DNA of 23,697 nucleotides from Hyphomicrobiales bacterium (GTDB lineage: Bacteria > Pseudomonadota > Alphaproteobacteria > Rhizobiales > Xanthobacteraceae). The position numbers and the translations under genes were made by a program. The DNA lies in contig JAHFPO010000013.1 in the NCBI GenBank assembly GCA_023266695.1, positions 1 through 23,697 of the forward strand, in the 5' to 3' direction. Shown one piece after another: positions 7,265 through 15,130 of the stretch. A model generated the notes under the pieces. It was not told the origin of the DNA, made no database searches, and saw nothing but the letters and a program-made list of their open reading frames with translations. Position 1 is the first letter of the stretch. Each line of letters starts with the position of its first letter.

Positions 7265-8319
7265 GACGCGACCCGTCCGGCTGCGGGCGAACGCATCCCG
7301 GTCCCGGCCTGCGACAGGCTTCGGCTGATGCGATCGAGCAGCTCGTGGCGAACGACGTCGTAGCCGATGTCGATGGCGCTCGCGAACCCCTCCGCATCGG
7401 CGCCGCCGTGACTCTTGACGACGACGCCGTTGAGACCGAGAAAAATCCCGCCATTGACCTTGCGTGGATCGACCTTCTCCCAAACCATGCGCAGCGCCCC
7501 GCGCGCGAGCAGATAGCCGAGTCTCGCCCTCCAGGTGCGGTTGAGAGCGGCGCGCAGATATTCACCGAGCTGGCGCGCGGTGCCTTCCGCCGTCTTGAGC
7601 GCGATATTGCCGGAAAAGCCTTCGGTCACCACCACGTCGACGGTTCCCTTGCCGATATCGTCGCCCTCGACGAAGCCGTGATATTCGAGCCCACCGAGAT
7701 CGAGCTCGCGTAGAATCCGGCCCGCCTCGCGGACTTCCTCGACGCCCTTGATCTCCTCGACGCCGACGTTGAGCAAGCCCACGGTCGGCCGCTCCAACTC
7801 GAACACGATCCTTGCCATGGCGGCGCCCATGACGGCCATGTCGACCAGCTGTTGCGCATCGGCACCGATCGAGGCGCCGAGATCGAGCACGATGCTCTCG
7901 CCGCGCAGCGTCGGCCACACCCCGGCGATCGCCGGCCGGTCGATGCCGGGCATGGTCTTCAAGCATAATTTCGCCATCACCATCAACGCGCCGGTATTGC
8001 CGGCCGAAACCGCGAGGTCGGCCGCGCCCTGCTTCACCGCATCGATCGCGAGCCACATGGAGGAACGCCGGCGGCCCTGACGCAGCGCCTGGCTCGGCTT
8101 GTCGCCCATCCGCACCGCGATATTGGTATGCACGACCCGCGTGACCGGTTCGAGCTGGGGATGCTCGCTCACCAGCGGATCGAGGACGGCCTTGTCGCCG
8201 AACAAAATGAACTCCGTATCGGGATGCCGGACGGCGGCAATGCCGGCGCCCGCCACGGCAACAGTGGGGCCGTGATCGCCTCCCATGGCATCGAGCGCGA
8301 TACGCACCGGTCGGGTCAT
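7261..8319 (-). CDS. plsX: Phosphate acyltransferase PlsX
   Basis: Makes acyl-phosphate from acyl-ACP, the acyl donor used by PlsY for the first step of phospholipid synthesis; a cytosolic, membrane-associated enzyme. The protein has 352 aa. It begins RIALDAMGGDHGPTVAVAGA, followed by EFILFGDK, VVHTNIAVRMGDKPSQALRQ and the SAGNTGALMVMAKLCLKTMPGI region. ALDAMGGDHGP and AGNTGALM are family hallmarks. It starts at ATG 8319, although the bases upstream (CGACCCTCCGA) give no Shine-Dalgarno match. It overlaps fabH by four bases and follows the DUF177 gene after a 122-base gap. That gap is too short to hold rpmF, which sits there in many other bacteria. Confidence 0.96.
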   Translation of the reverse strand: MTRPVRIALDAMGGDHGPTVAVAGAGIAAVRHPDTEFILFGDKAVLDPLVSEHPQLEPVTRVVHTNIAVRMGDKPSQALRQGRRRSSMWLAIDAVKQGAADLAVSAGNTGALMVMAKLCLKTMPGIDRPAIAGVWPTLRGESIVLDLGASIGADAQQLVDMAVMGAAMARIVFELERPTVGLLNVGVEEIKGVEEVREAGRILRELDLGGLEYHGFVEGDDIGKGTVDVVVTEGFSGNIALKTAEGTARQLGEYLRAALNRTWRARLGYLLARGALRMVWEKVDPRKVNGGIFLGLNGVVVKSHGGADAEGFASAIDIGYDVVRHELLDRISRSLSQAGTGMRSPAAGRVAS

Positions 8320-8366
8320 TCGGAGGGTCGAGAGCCTGGCGGTCCAGCCTCAGGGTGATGGATTGC

Positions 8367-8380
8367 CCGGCCTAGGCCGG
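8367..8380. repeat. Short perfect palindrome between yceD-like gene and plsX
   Basis: CCGGCCTAGGCCGG is a 14-base perfect palindrome in the 122-base gap between the DUF177 gene and plsX. It could form a small hairpin in the mRNA or be a protein-binding site. It has no adjacent T tract, so I do not call it a terminator. Nothing else is recognisable in the gap. Confidence 0.4.
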
Positions 8381-8441
8381 AGTTGGGCGACAATAGCGGT
8401 TCGCGCCGGGGACACAACAGCCGGGCGCTAGTCATTGAGAT

Positions 8442-8978
8442 TTAGCCCTTTTTGTCCGCCCGCCGCTTGAGCTTCGCAAGCGCCGCGAAGGCGGTGGGCT
8501 GCTCGGCGGCCTCGCCTTCGGCCGGCGGAATGAATACCGCTCCGGGCTTCTTCGGATAGGGGTCGACCGCCAGTATCAGGAATTCGGCGATCACTGCGGC
8601 AACATCCAATCTCCCCCCGATTAGCGGATCGGGTGGGTCGTCTTTGCCGGCTTCGATCGCTCCCGACCGCCCGGGCATCGAGTTCTTCGCCGGCACGAAG
8701 CGCGCGGAGATCGCCTCCGCGATCGCATTGTCGAACGGCTCGAGGGTGACGACGCAGGTTTGCCGCACCGTCGCCTCCATCGCGCCCTCGACCATGGCGC
8801 CGCCGCGGCCGTCGGGCTTGACGGAGAGCCGGGCGCTGAACCTGGGCACGGCGAGCACGCCCACATGGCGCGCAAGCGCTGCCCGACTCTCATCGTCGGG
8901 CACGAGCTCGAGATCGATCCCCTCCTCCGGCAGCTCGGCGACCACGATCGGATGGGTCCAGGAAAGTTCTCCCGCCAT
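8442..8978 (-). CDS. DUF177 family protein (YceD-like)
   Basis: A 178-aa DUF177/YceD-family protein. In other organisms the family is encoded next to rpmF or plsX and has been linked to 23S rRNA processing or accumulation; that role is family knowledge and is not shown here. The conserved core is visible as AMEATVRQTCVVTLEPFDNAIAEAISARFVP (about residues 85-115), with the family's CVVTLEP element, then the acidic DPPDPLIGGRLDVAAVIAEFLILAVDPYPKKPG. A lysine-rich tail ends the protein. The gene starts three bases after the chaperone stop, with GGAG eight bases before the ATG, so the two are coupled. It lies upstream of plsX as in other alphaproteobacteria. Confidence 0.88.
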   Translation of the reverse strand: MAGELSWTHPIVVAELPEEGIDLELVPDDESRAALARHVGVLAVPRFSARLSVKPDGRGGAMVEGAMEATVRQTCVVTLEPFDNAIAEAISARFVPAKNSMPGRSGAIEAGKDDPPDPLIGGRLDVAAVIAEFLILAVDPYPKKPGAVFIPPAEGEAAEQPTAFAALAKLKRRADKKG

Positions 8979-8981
8979 CGC

Positions 8982-9521
8982 TCACGCTCCTTCGGGCGCG
9001 GGGAAAACCGGCCCGCTGGCGATGATCGCGGCGGCTTCTTGCCCGGCGAGCGCCCGATCAGCCCGGCGCACGTAACGGGCGAGCCGTCGCGCGGCCTCCT
9101 CCGCGCCCGGTTCGCCGCCGTGGACATTGCGGTGGAGCGCCGCCGTGAGCGCTGCATCATCGCATCCGGCGAGCGGCGCTTCATAGGCGCCGGCCCGGCC
9201 ATAATATGCCTCGCCCACAGCGCGCATCTTGCGCGCCAGAGCGAAATCGCCGACACCGAGCTCGCGGAGCGAAGCATCCATGTCCTCGATGAAGAGGTCA
9301 AAAACTTCCTGGCCGAACGCACGGATCGTCCCTTCCTCGCCCATCAATCGCCGGAACAGGAGATGGACGTGCAGGACGATCAATTCGAAACGACCCTCGA
9401 CCGTATCGGGCACCGCCAAGGCGCTATAGAAGTTTGGTAAACGCGCCTGCGTCACGATCGCGCCATAGAGCCGTTCGATGGTCGCCTGCCGCTCTCTGCG
9501 TTGTCCGCGGGCGAGGAACAT
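8982..9521 (-). CDS. Ubiquinol-cytochrome c chaperone family protein (CBP3-like)
   Basis: A homologue of mitochondrial Cbp3/UQCC1, which assists cytochrome b and bc1 complex assembly at the inner membrane; the bacterial role is inferred from the family. From ATG 9521 the protein has 179 aa, matching the family. The core reads ATIERLYGAIVTQARLPNFY, ALAVPDTVEGRFELIVLHVHLLFRRL, FDLFIEDMDASLRELGVGD and KMRAVGEAYYGR, with the conserved D-T-x-x-G-R-F-E and D-M-D-x-x-L-R-E-x-G-V-G-D elements. I chose 9521 because the family begins close to this point and GGGA lies about eight bases upstream; the in-frame ATG at 9578 and the codons above it look non-coding. It is divergent from bamE and begins the yceD-plsX-fabH-ihfA gene string. 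Confidence 0.9.
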   Translation of the reverse strand: MFLARGQRRERQATIERLYGAIVTQARLPNFYSALAVPDTVEGRFELIVLHVHLLFRRLMGEEGTIRAFGQEVFDLFIEDMDASLRELGVGDFALARKMRAVGEAYYGRAGAYEAPLAGCDDAALTAALHRNVHGGEPGAEEAARRLARYVRRADRALAGQEAAAIIASGPVFPAPEGA

Positions 9522-9633
9522 GGCTCTGATCCCGTACCGGCCGCTCGCCGGAATGCTCCGGCGTTGCGTTTCCGCCATGCGCGGGGTAATTGAGGCGCGG
9601 GGTCGTGACAAGTCTGTGGACGTGAGAATTTTC

Positions 9634-10101
9634 ATGGGTTTCGCACTGCTTCCCGACCCGTTCTGCCGCTCCGCCCGCCGATACGCTGCCGTATTCGGTC
9701 TATCCATGCTGCTCGCCGGCTGCTTGGAAGCGAGCTTCCAGCGCGGCTATGTGTTCGATCAGGCATCGCTCGACCAGGTCCCGGTCGGCGCCAGCCAGGA
9801 ACAGGTGCTGCTCGTCCTCGGCACCCCTTCGACGATCGCGACCGTGAGCGGCGAGGTGTTCTATTACGTCTCGCAGAGAGCGGAGAGGAAGGCCAACTTT
9901 TTGAAGTCCGAGGTGGTCGATCAGCGCGTGCTCGCGATCTATTTCGACCAAAACCGCCGCGTCGAGCGGGTCGCCAATTACGGCCTCAAGGACGGCAAGG
10001 TGTTCGATTTCGTGAGCCGCACCACGATGACGGGCGGCGAGGACCTGAATCTGCTGCGGCAAATCTTCAGCGGCCTGTTCACATGGGAGAAATATCAATA
10101 G
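9634..10101 (+). CDS. bamE: Outer membrane protein assembly factor BamE (SmpA/OmlA lipoprotein)
   Basis: A lipoprotein of the BAM complex, which inserts beta-barrel proteins into the outer membrane. From ATG 9634 it has 155 aa, with a lipoprotein signal peptide ending in the lipobox MLLAGC, the lipidated Cys being residue 30. The SmpA/OmlA domain follows: GYVFDQASLDQVPVGASQEQ, VLLVLGTPSTIATVSGEVFYYVSQ and a beta-rich end, RVLAIYFDQNRRVERVANYGL. I chose 9634 because it leaves a normal signal peptide; an in-frame GTG at 9622 is possible, and the long upstream extension is non-coding. It is divergent from the bc1 chaperone gene, as in related genomes, and ends before a bidirectional terminator. 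Confidence 0.93.
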   Translation: MGFALLPDPFCRSARRYAAVFGLSMLLAGCLEASFQRGYVFDQASLDQVPVGASQEQVLLVLGTPSTIATVSGEVFYYVSQRAERKANFLKSEVVDQRVLAIYFDQNRRVERVANYGLKDGKVFDFVSRTTMTGGEDLNLLRQIFSGLFTWEKYQ

Positions 10102-10139
10102 CAGCGGACGCGCAAAACCGCGTCCGGGCAGTGAGCCCG

Positions 10140-10179
10140 AAAAAGAAGGCCCCGGGAATCCCGCGGGCCTTTTTATTTT
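10140..10179. terminator. Bidirectional rho-independent terminator between bamE and hppA
   Basis: The stem pairs GGCCC (10148-10152) with GGGCC (10165-10169), continues as CGGG/CCCG with one bulged C, and closes on the loop AAT. It is followed by TTTTTATTTT on the plus strand and preceded by AAAAAGAA, which becomes a T-rich tract on the minus strand. It therefore can end bamE transcripts (plus) and hppA transcripts (minus); the two genes converge here. Confidence 0.9.
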
Positions 10180-10197
10180 AGCCGCCGGGCGGCGCGT

Positions 10198-12315
10198 TCA
10201 GTGCGCGAGCACCGCCAGCAGCAGGAGCGCCACGATATTGGTGATCTTGATCATCGGGTTCACCGCCGGGCCGGCGGTGTCCTTGTAGGGATCGCCGACG
10301 GTGTCGCCGGTGACCGCGGCCTTGTGGGTGTCCGAGCCCTTGCCGCCGTAATGGCCGTCCTCGATGTATTTCTTGGCATTGTCCCACGCCCCGCCCCCCG
10401 AGGTCATCGAGATCGCCACGAACAGCCCGGTGACGATGACGCCGAGCAGCAGCGCGCCGACCGCGGAGAACGCCTGGCTCTTGCCGGCGATCCAGAACAC
10501 CGCGAAATAGACCACCACCGGCGACAACACCGGCAGCAGCGAGGGCACGATCATCTCCTTGATCGCCGCCTTGGTCAGCATGTCGACGGCGCGGCCGTAA
10601 TCGGGCTTGTCCTTGCCCTGCATGATGCCGGGCTTCTCGCGGAACTGGCGGCGTACTTCTTCCACGATGGCGCCGGCGGCGCGGCCGACCGCCATCATGC
10701 CCATGGAGCCGAACAGATAGGGCAACAGGCCGCCGAACAAGAGACCCACCACCACGTACGGATTGGACAGCGAGAAATCGAGTTTCACGCCCTGGAAATA
10801 AGGAAACTGCGCGGCGTTCTTGATGAAATATTCGAGGTCCGAGGTATAGGCCGCGAACAGCACCAGCGCGCCGAGGCCGGCCGAGCCGATGGCATAGCCC
10901 TTGGTCACCGCCTTGGTGGTATTGCCGACGGCGTCGAGCGCATCGGTCGATTTGCGCACCTCCTTCGGCAGGCCCGCCATTTCGGCGATGCCGCCGGCAT
11001 TGTCGGTGACCGGCCCGAAAGCGTCGAGCGCCACCACCATGCCGGCGAGCGCGAGCATGGCGGTGACGGCGATGGCGATGCCGAATAGCCCGGCGAGCAT
11101 GTGGGTGACGATGATGCCCGCGATGATGACGAGCGCCGGCAGCGCGGTCGCCTCCATCGAAACGGCAAGCCCCTGGATGATGTTGGTGCCGTGGCCGGTG
11201 ATCGAGGCGGACGCGATCGAGCGTACCGGCCGGAAGCCGATGCCGGTATAGTATTCGGTGATCCACACGATCAGTCCGGTCACCGCCAGACCGACCACCC
11301 CGCACCAGTAGAGCTTCTCGCCGGTGAACACCACGCCGCTCGCGGTCCTCAACGTGGTGTCGAAGCCGATAAGATAATGGGTGACGACGGCGAGGCCCGC
11401 GAGCGAGAGCACCGCCGAGGCGATCAGGCCCTTGTAGAGGGCGCCCATGATCGACTGGCGCCTGCCCAATTTGACGAAGAAGGTGCCGGCGATGGTGGTG
11501 AGGATGCAGGCCGCGCAGATGGCGAGCGGATAGATCATCATCGAGTTCAACGCCGGCGAGCCGGCGAAGAAGATCGCCGCCAGCACCATGGTGGCGACGA
11601 CGGTGACCGCGTAGGTCTCGAACAGATCCGCCGCCATGCCGGCGCAGTCGCCGACATTGTCGCCGACATTGTCGGCGATGGTCGCCGGGTTGCGCGGATC
11701 GTCCTCGGGAATGCCGGCCTCGACCTTGCCGACGAGATCGCCGCCGACGTCGGCGCCCTTGGTGAAGATGCCGCCGCCGAGACGGGCGAAGATCGAGATC
11801 AGCGAGGCGCCGAAGCCGAGCGCCACCAGCGCGTCGACGACGACGCGATCGGAGATCCGATAGCCGAGACCGCTGGTGAGAAGGAAGAAATAGCCCGATA
11901 CGCCGAGCAGCGCGAGACCCGCCACCAGCATCCCCGTGATCGCGCCCGACTTGAAGGCGAGCTCCAATCCCGCGGCGAGCGACTGGGTCGCGGCCTGCGC
12001 CGTGCGCACGTTGGCGCGCACCGAGACGTTCATGCCGATGAAGCCGGTCGCGGCCGAGAGCAGCGCGCCGATGGCGTAGCCGATCGCCACCGGCCAGCCG
12101 AGGAAATAGCCGACGACGAGGAAGATCACGGCGCCGACCACCGCGATGGTGTTGTACTGGCGGCGCAGATAGGCCTGCGCGCCCTCGCGGATGGCGCCGG
12201 CGATCTCCTGCATGCGGGCGGTTCCGGCGTCGGCCGCCATCACCGACTTGATCGCCCAGACGCCATAGACGATCGATGCCAGGCCGCACAGGATGATCAG
12301 CCACAAAGGATTCAT
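10198..12315 (-). CDS. hppA: Membrane-bound proton-translocating pyrophosphatase, K+-independent type
   Basis: Couples hydrolysis of pyrophosphate to proton pumping across the inner membrane. From ATG 12315 it has 705 aa, a normal length, with many membrane helices. The catalytic loop is intact: GADVGGDLVGKVEAGIPED, then DDPRNPATIADNVGDNVGD (about residues 205-223). A second conserved block is GPVTDNAGGIAEMAGLP, and a third GKDKPDYGRAVDMLTKAAIK. The motif GNTTKAVTKGYAIGS has Lys (about 468) where K+-dependent enzymes have Ala, so the K+-independent subclass is expected. I prefer ATG 12315 because GAGG lies eight bases upstream; the GTG at 12324 falls inside that leader. It follows thiL after a 184-base gap, so it probably has its own promoter, which I could not locate. 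Confidence 0.97.
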   Translation of the reverse strand: MNPLWLIILCGLASIVYGVWAIKSVMAADAGTARMQEIAGAIREGAQAYLRRQYNTIAVVGAVIFLVVGYFLGWPVAIGYAIGALLSAATGFIGMNVSVRANVRTAQAATQSLAAGLELAFKSGAITGMLVAGLALLGVSGYFFLLTSGLGYRISDRVVVDALVALGFGASLISIFARLGGGIFTKGADVGGDLVGKVEAGIPEDDPRNPATIADNVGDNVGDCAGMAADLFETYAVTVVATMVLAAIFFAGSPALNSMMIYPLAICAACILTTIAGTFFVKLGRRQSIMGALYKGLIASAVLSLAGLAVVTHYLIGFDTTLRTASGVVFTGEKLYWCGVVGLAVTGLIVWITEYYTGIGFRPVRSIASASITGHGTNIIQGLAVSMEATALPALVIIAGIIVTHMLAGLFGIAIAVTAMLALAGMVVALDAFGPVTDNAGGIAEMAGLPKEVRKSTDALDAVGNTTKAVTKGYAIGSAGLGALVLFAAYTSDLEYFIKNAAQFPYFQGVKLDFSLSNPYVVVGLLFGGLLPYLFGSMGMMAVGRAAGAIVEEVRRQFREKPGIMQGKDKPDYGRAVDMLTKAAIKEMIVPSLLPVLSPVVVYFAVFWIAGKSQAFSAVGALLLGVIVTGLFVAISMTSGGGAWDNAKKYIEDGHYGGKGSDTHKAAVTGDTVGDPYKDTAGPAVNPMIKITNIVALLLLAVLAH

Positions 12316-12499
12316 GGACCCCACCTCGGATTCGGGTTCGATTGTTCAGGCTGTTTCCGCGCAGGCGGAAGAGCGATCACGGTCGGCCCCGGCGCCCTTC
12401 CCCGCGCGGCACCGAGCGGCGCGGACATTGCCAAAAACGCCCTGCCGAAGCAATGGCTTCCACCTCTTCGCCCCTGCTTTTCGGGACGCACCGGAGCGC

Positions 12500-13504
12500 T
12501 CAGAAATGGCTGAAGGAGGGACGCGCGAGCGCGAGCGGCCGGCCGTCCGCGGCGATGACTTCGAAGCCCTCGCCCGCCTCGGTACGGCCGATCACGGCGA
12601 GTTCCACCCCCGCGTCCTTGGCCGCGGCCTGCAGCGAGGCGAGCCGGTCCGCCGGCACGGTGGCGGCGATCTCGTAATCGTCGCCGCCGGTGAGCGCGCT
12701 CTCGACGAGCGACGGCTCGGCCGCGATGACCGTCCTCGCCGCGGCCGAGAACGGCACGCGCTTCGCCTCGATGCGCGCGCCGCAACCCGAGGCGCGGGCG
12801 AGCTTCATGAGATCGCCCGCGAGCCCGTCGGAAACGTCGATCGCCGCCGAGGCGTGCTCGCGGAGCGCTTGCGCGAGCGCGAGCCGCGGCTGCGGCAGGA
12901 GATAGCGCTCGAGCAGATGCGCCTTCGCCTTGCCGTCGAGCCGCGCGAAGGCGGAATGCTTCGCCCCCCGCCGGATGAGGAGCGCGAGCGCGGCATCGCC
13001 GATGGTGCCGCTGACGACCACCGCATCGCCCGCGCGCGCGCCTTTGCGCCGCACCATCTTTCCGGATGGAACCCGGCCGAGCGCGGTGATCGAGAGGGTG
13101 AGGAGGCCCGGCGTCCTGGTGGTATCGCCGCCGAGGAGCGGGCAGCGATAGAGCGCGCAATCCTCGCCGAGCCCGCGCGCGAAGGCTTCGAGCCATCCCT
13201 CGCCGGTATTTTCGGGCAGCGAAAGGCTGAGGAGCGCGCCCATCGGTTCGGCGCCCTTGGCGGCGAGATCGGAAAGATTGACCCGGAGCGCCTTCTTGGC
13301 GATGGCATCGGCCGGATCGTCGGGGAAGAAATGCACGCCCGCCACCAGCGCGTCGGCGGTCAGCACCAGATCGGCGCCCGCCGGCGGCGTGAGCAACGCC
13401 GCGTCGTCCATCAGTCCGAGTGCTGCGGGATCGCTGGCGAGCGGACGGAAAAAACGCTCGATCAGGCGATCCTCTCCGCTCATCGGCGGCCGCTTGCCGC
13501 TCAT
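12500..13504 (-). CDS. thiL: Thiamine-monophosphate kinase
   Basis: Phosphorylates thiamine monophosphate to thiamine diphosphate, the active cofactor, in the cytoplasm. The protein has 334 aa. The N-terminus shows the ThiL signature GEDRLIERFFRPLA, then LMDDAALL (Asp33, Asp34, metal binding), LVLTADALVAGVHFFPDD and KALRVNLSDLAAKGAEP. Further blocks are LLGGDTTR, VVVSGTIGDAALALL, AAIDVSDGLAGDLMKLA and SALTGGDDYEI, all expected for the AIRS/PurM-like fold. The start at 13504 lies four bases after the nusB stop, with GGGGTG six bases upstream. It is the last gene of the glyA-rib-nusB string. Confidence 0.96.
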   Translation of the reverse strand: MSGKRPPMSGEDRLIERFFRPLASDPAALGLMDDAALLTPPAGADLVLTADALVAGVHFFPDDPADAIAKKALRVNLSDLAAKGAEPMGALLSLSLPENTGEGWLEAFARGLGEDCALYRCPLLGGDTTRTPGLLTLSITALGRVPSGKMVRRKGARAGDAVVVSGTIGDAALALLIRRGAKHSAFARLDGKAKAHLLERYLLPQPRLALAQALREHASAAIDVSDGLAGDLMKLARASGCGARIEAKRVPFSAAARTVIAAEPSLVESALTGGDDYEIAATVPADRLASLQAAAKDAGVELAVIGRTEAGEGFEVIAADGRPLALARPSFSHF

Positions 13505-13508
13505 GGTT

Positions 13509-13985
13509 TCACCCCGCGGCGGGTTTCGGGAACTCTGGCCCACGCGCGCGCCGCGCCAGTTGATCGAGCACCGCATTGACCATGCCGGTCTCCTCGCGGT
13601 CGAGAAATGCGGCGGCGATATCGACATATTCGCTCACCACCACGCGCGCCGGCACGTCCGGCCGGTGCATGAGCTCGTAGGCGCCGGCGCGCAGGATCGC
13701 GCGCAGCACGGTCTCGATCCGCCTCAGCGGCCAGCCCTTGGCGAGCGCCTCGTCGACCCGCGGATCGAGCGCGCGCTGCTCCTTGAGAACGCCGGTGACG
13801 ATGTCGCGGAAATAAGCCGCCTCGGCGTCGGGATAGTGCGTGCCTTCGACCTCGCGGCCGATCCAATGGCTCTCGAACTCGGCGAGAATGTCGGAGAGCG
13901 GAGTCCCGGCGATGTCCATCTGATAGAGCGCCTGGACGATGGCGAGCCGGGCCGCGCTGCGCTCGAGGAGTTTCGCGGCGGCCAT
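13509..13985 (-). CDS. nusB: Transcription antitermination factor NusB
   Basis: An RNA-binding protein of the antitermination complex that, with NusE (S10), binds boxA in rRNA leaders. From ATG 13985 it has 158 aa, typical for alphaproteobacteria. The family pattern is clear: SAARLAIVQALYQMDIAGTP, DAEAAYFRDIVTGVL, WPLRRIETVLRAILRAGAYELM, VVVSEYVDIAAAFLDREETG and MVNAVLDQLARR. The ribosome site AGGTGA overlaps the ribH stop, seven bases away, so translation is probably coupled. Codons upstream of 13985 in this frame are the shadow of ribH. Confidence 0.96.
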   Translation of the reverse strand: MAAAKLLERSAARLAIVQALYQMDIAGTPLSDILAEFESHWIGREVEGTHYPDAEAAYFRDIVTGVLKEQRALDPRVDEALAKGWPLRRIETVLRAILRAGAYELMHRPDVPARVVVSEYVDIAAAFLDREETGMVNAVLDQLARRARGPEFPKPAAG

Positions 13986-13992
13986 GAAAGGC

Positions 13993-14484
13993 TCACCTGT
14001 TCGAATGCGCCCGCGCGATGCGCACGAGCGCGAGCGCCGCCGACGCCGCGGCGCCGCCGGCATTGCCTTCGCCCCGGCGCGCGCGCGCCCAGGCTTGCGC
14101 CTCGTTTTCGACCGTGAGGATGCCGTTGCCGAGCGCGATCCGGCGCGTGACCGCGATATCCATGAGAGCGCGCGCGGATTCCTGCGCCACGATGTCGAAG
14201 TGCGCGGTCTCGCCGCGGATGACGCAGCCGAGCGCCACGATCCCGTCGAACGGCTTGCCGGCCTGAACGGCGGCGTCGAGCGCGATCACCGCGGCGATCG
14301 GGACTTCAAGCGCGCCCGGCACCGCGATGGGCTCGAACTTGACGCGCGCGGATTCGAGCTGCGCCAGCGCGCCGGCCGCCAGCTCGTCGGCCAGTTCCTC
14401 GTGAAAGCGGGATTCGATCAGCAGGATGCGGGCGCCCAGGATGGGCGCCTCCTCGGCCGGTCGTGACGGGCGCGATTGAGCCAT
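13993..14484 (-). CDS. ribH: 6,7-dimethyl-8-ribityllumazine synthase
   Basis: Joins 5-amino-6-ribitylamino-uracil with 3,4-dihydroxy-2-butanone 4-phosphate to give lumazine, the penultimate riboflavin precursor. From ATG 14484 it has 163 aa. Motifs are ILLIESRFHEELADELAAGA, FEPIAVPGALEVPIAAVIAL, FDGIVALGCVIRGETAHFD with the catalytic-type His, and RIALGNGILTVENEAQAWAR. The N-terminal Ser/Arg/Pro stretch is slightly long. It begins 40 bases after ribE and ends seven bases before nusB. The product feeds ribE directly upstream in the same operon. Confidence 0.96.
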   Translation of the reverse strand: MAQSRPSRPAEEAPILGARILLIESRFHEELADELAAGALAQLESARVKFEPIAVPGALEVPIAAVIALDAAVQAGKPFDGIVALGCVIRGETAHFDIVAQESARALMDIAVTRRIALGNGILTVENEAQAWARARRGEGNAGGAAASAALALVRIARAHSNR

Positions 14485-14524
14485 GGCAGGTTCCGGTGTT
14501 GCGCTCTCCCGTGAGGTACAGCGC

Positions 14525-15127
14525 TCAGCGCGCCTCCGCAAGGCGGGCGAGATAACGCGCGACGAGATCGACCTCGAGGTTCACCTCGTCGCCCGGCTTG
14601 AGCGCGTTCCAGTGGGTGGCGGCGAGCGTGTGCGGTATGATGAACACGGTGAACTCGGCGCCGGCGACCTCGTTCACCGTGAGCGAAATGCCGTCGAGCG
14701 CGACCGCGCCCTTGACGGCAATGAAGCGGGCGAGCCCGGCGGGCGCAACCAGTGTGAGCCGCGCCATGTCGCCGAGATCTTCGCATGCCAAAATTCTGGC
14801 GACGCCGTCGATATGGCCGGTGACGATATGGCCGCCGAGTTCGTCGCCGAGCCTCACTGCGCGCTCGAGATTGAGCTTCTTCCCCACCGCCCAGCGCCCG
14901 GCGGTGGTGCGTGCGAGCGTCTCGGCGCCGGTCTCGACCTCGAACCAGCTCCCCTTTCCCTTCTTTCCCTTGGCGACGACGGTGAGGCAGATGCCGTCGA
15001 GCGCGATCGAGGCGCCGACGGCGAGCGCGCGCGCGGGATATTTGCACGCGACCCGCAGGCGCCTGAGCCCGTCCCTCCCCTTCACCGAGACGAGCTGGCC
15101 GACTTCGCTCACGAGCCCGGTGAACAA
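14525..15127 (-). CDS. ribE: Riboflavin synthase alpha subunit
   Basis: Dismutates two lumazine molecules to riboflavin and a pyrimidine. The 200-aa protein has two lumazine-binding repeats, each with its signature: first MFTGLVSEVGQL and ALDGICLTVV, then GHIVTGHIDGVARIL and ALDGISLTVNEV, followed by IIPHTLAATHW. The start codon is TTG at 15127-15125, translated as Met. It is fixed by the invariant M-F-T-G N-terminus and by GGAG seven bases upstream. It lies three bases after the ribD stop. A downstream start would destroy the first repeat. The rare start may lower its translation relative to its neighbours. Confidence 0.95.
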   Translation of the reverse strand: MFTGLVSEVGQLVSVKGRDGLRRLRVACKYPARALAVGASIALDGICLTVVAKGKKGKGSWFEVETGAETLARTTAGRWAVGKKLNLERAVRLGDELGGHIVTGHIDGVARILACEDLGDMARLTLVAPAGLARFIAVKGAVALDGISLTVNEVAGAEFTVFIIPHTLAATHWNALKPGDEVNLEVDLVARYLARLAEAR

Positions 15128-15130
15128 GGG

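Noticed and set aside
8320..8441. Possible rpmF (ribosomal protein L32) between the yceD-like gene and plsX
   Set aside because: The 122-base gap is too short for a roughly 60-residue protein and shows no L32 motif in any frame.
11640..11672. Short tandem repeat in hppA (GCCGACATTGTC twice)
   Set aside because: It encodes the conserved catalytic D-N-V-G-D-N-V-G-D motif, so it is protein-driven, not a DNA repeat element.
12316..12499. Terminator for thiL or promoter for hppA in the gap
   Set aside because: A five-base stem (GAAGC/GCTTC) and a short T run exist on the minus strand but are separated and weak; no -35/-10 pair with acceptable spacing was found.
11101..12513. Long plus-strand open frame (470 codons) opposite hppA
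   Set aside because: It is antisense to the conserved pyrophosphatase, is His/Asp/Arg-rich with low complexity, and has no ribosome site or family resemblance.
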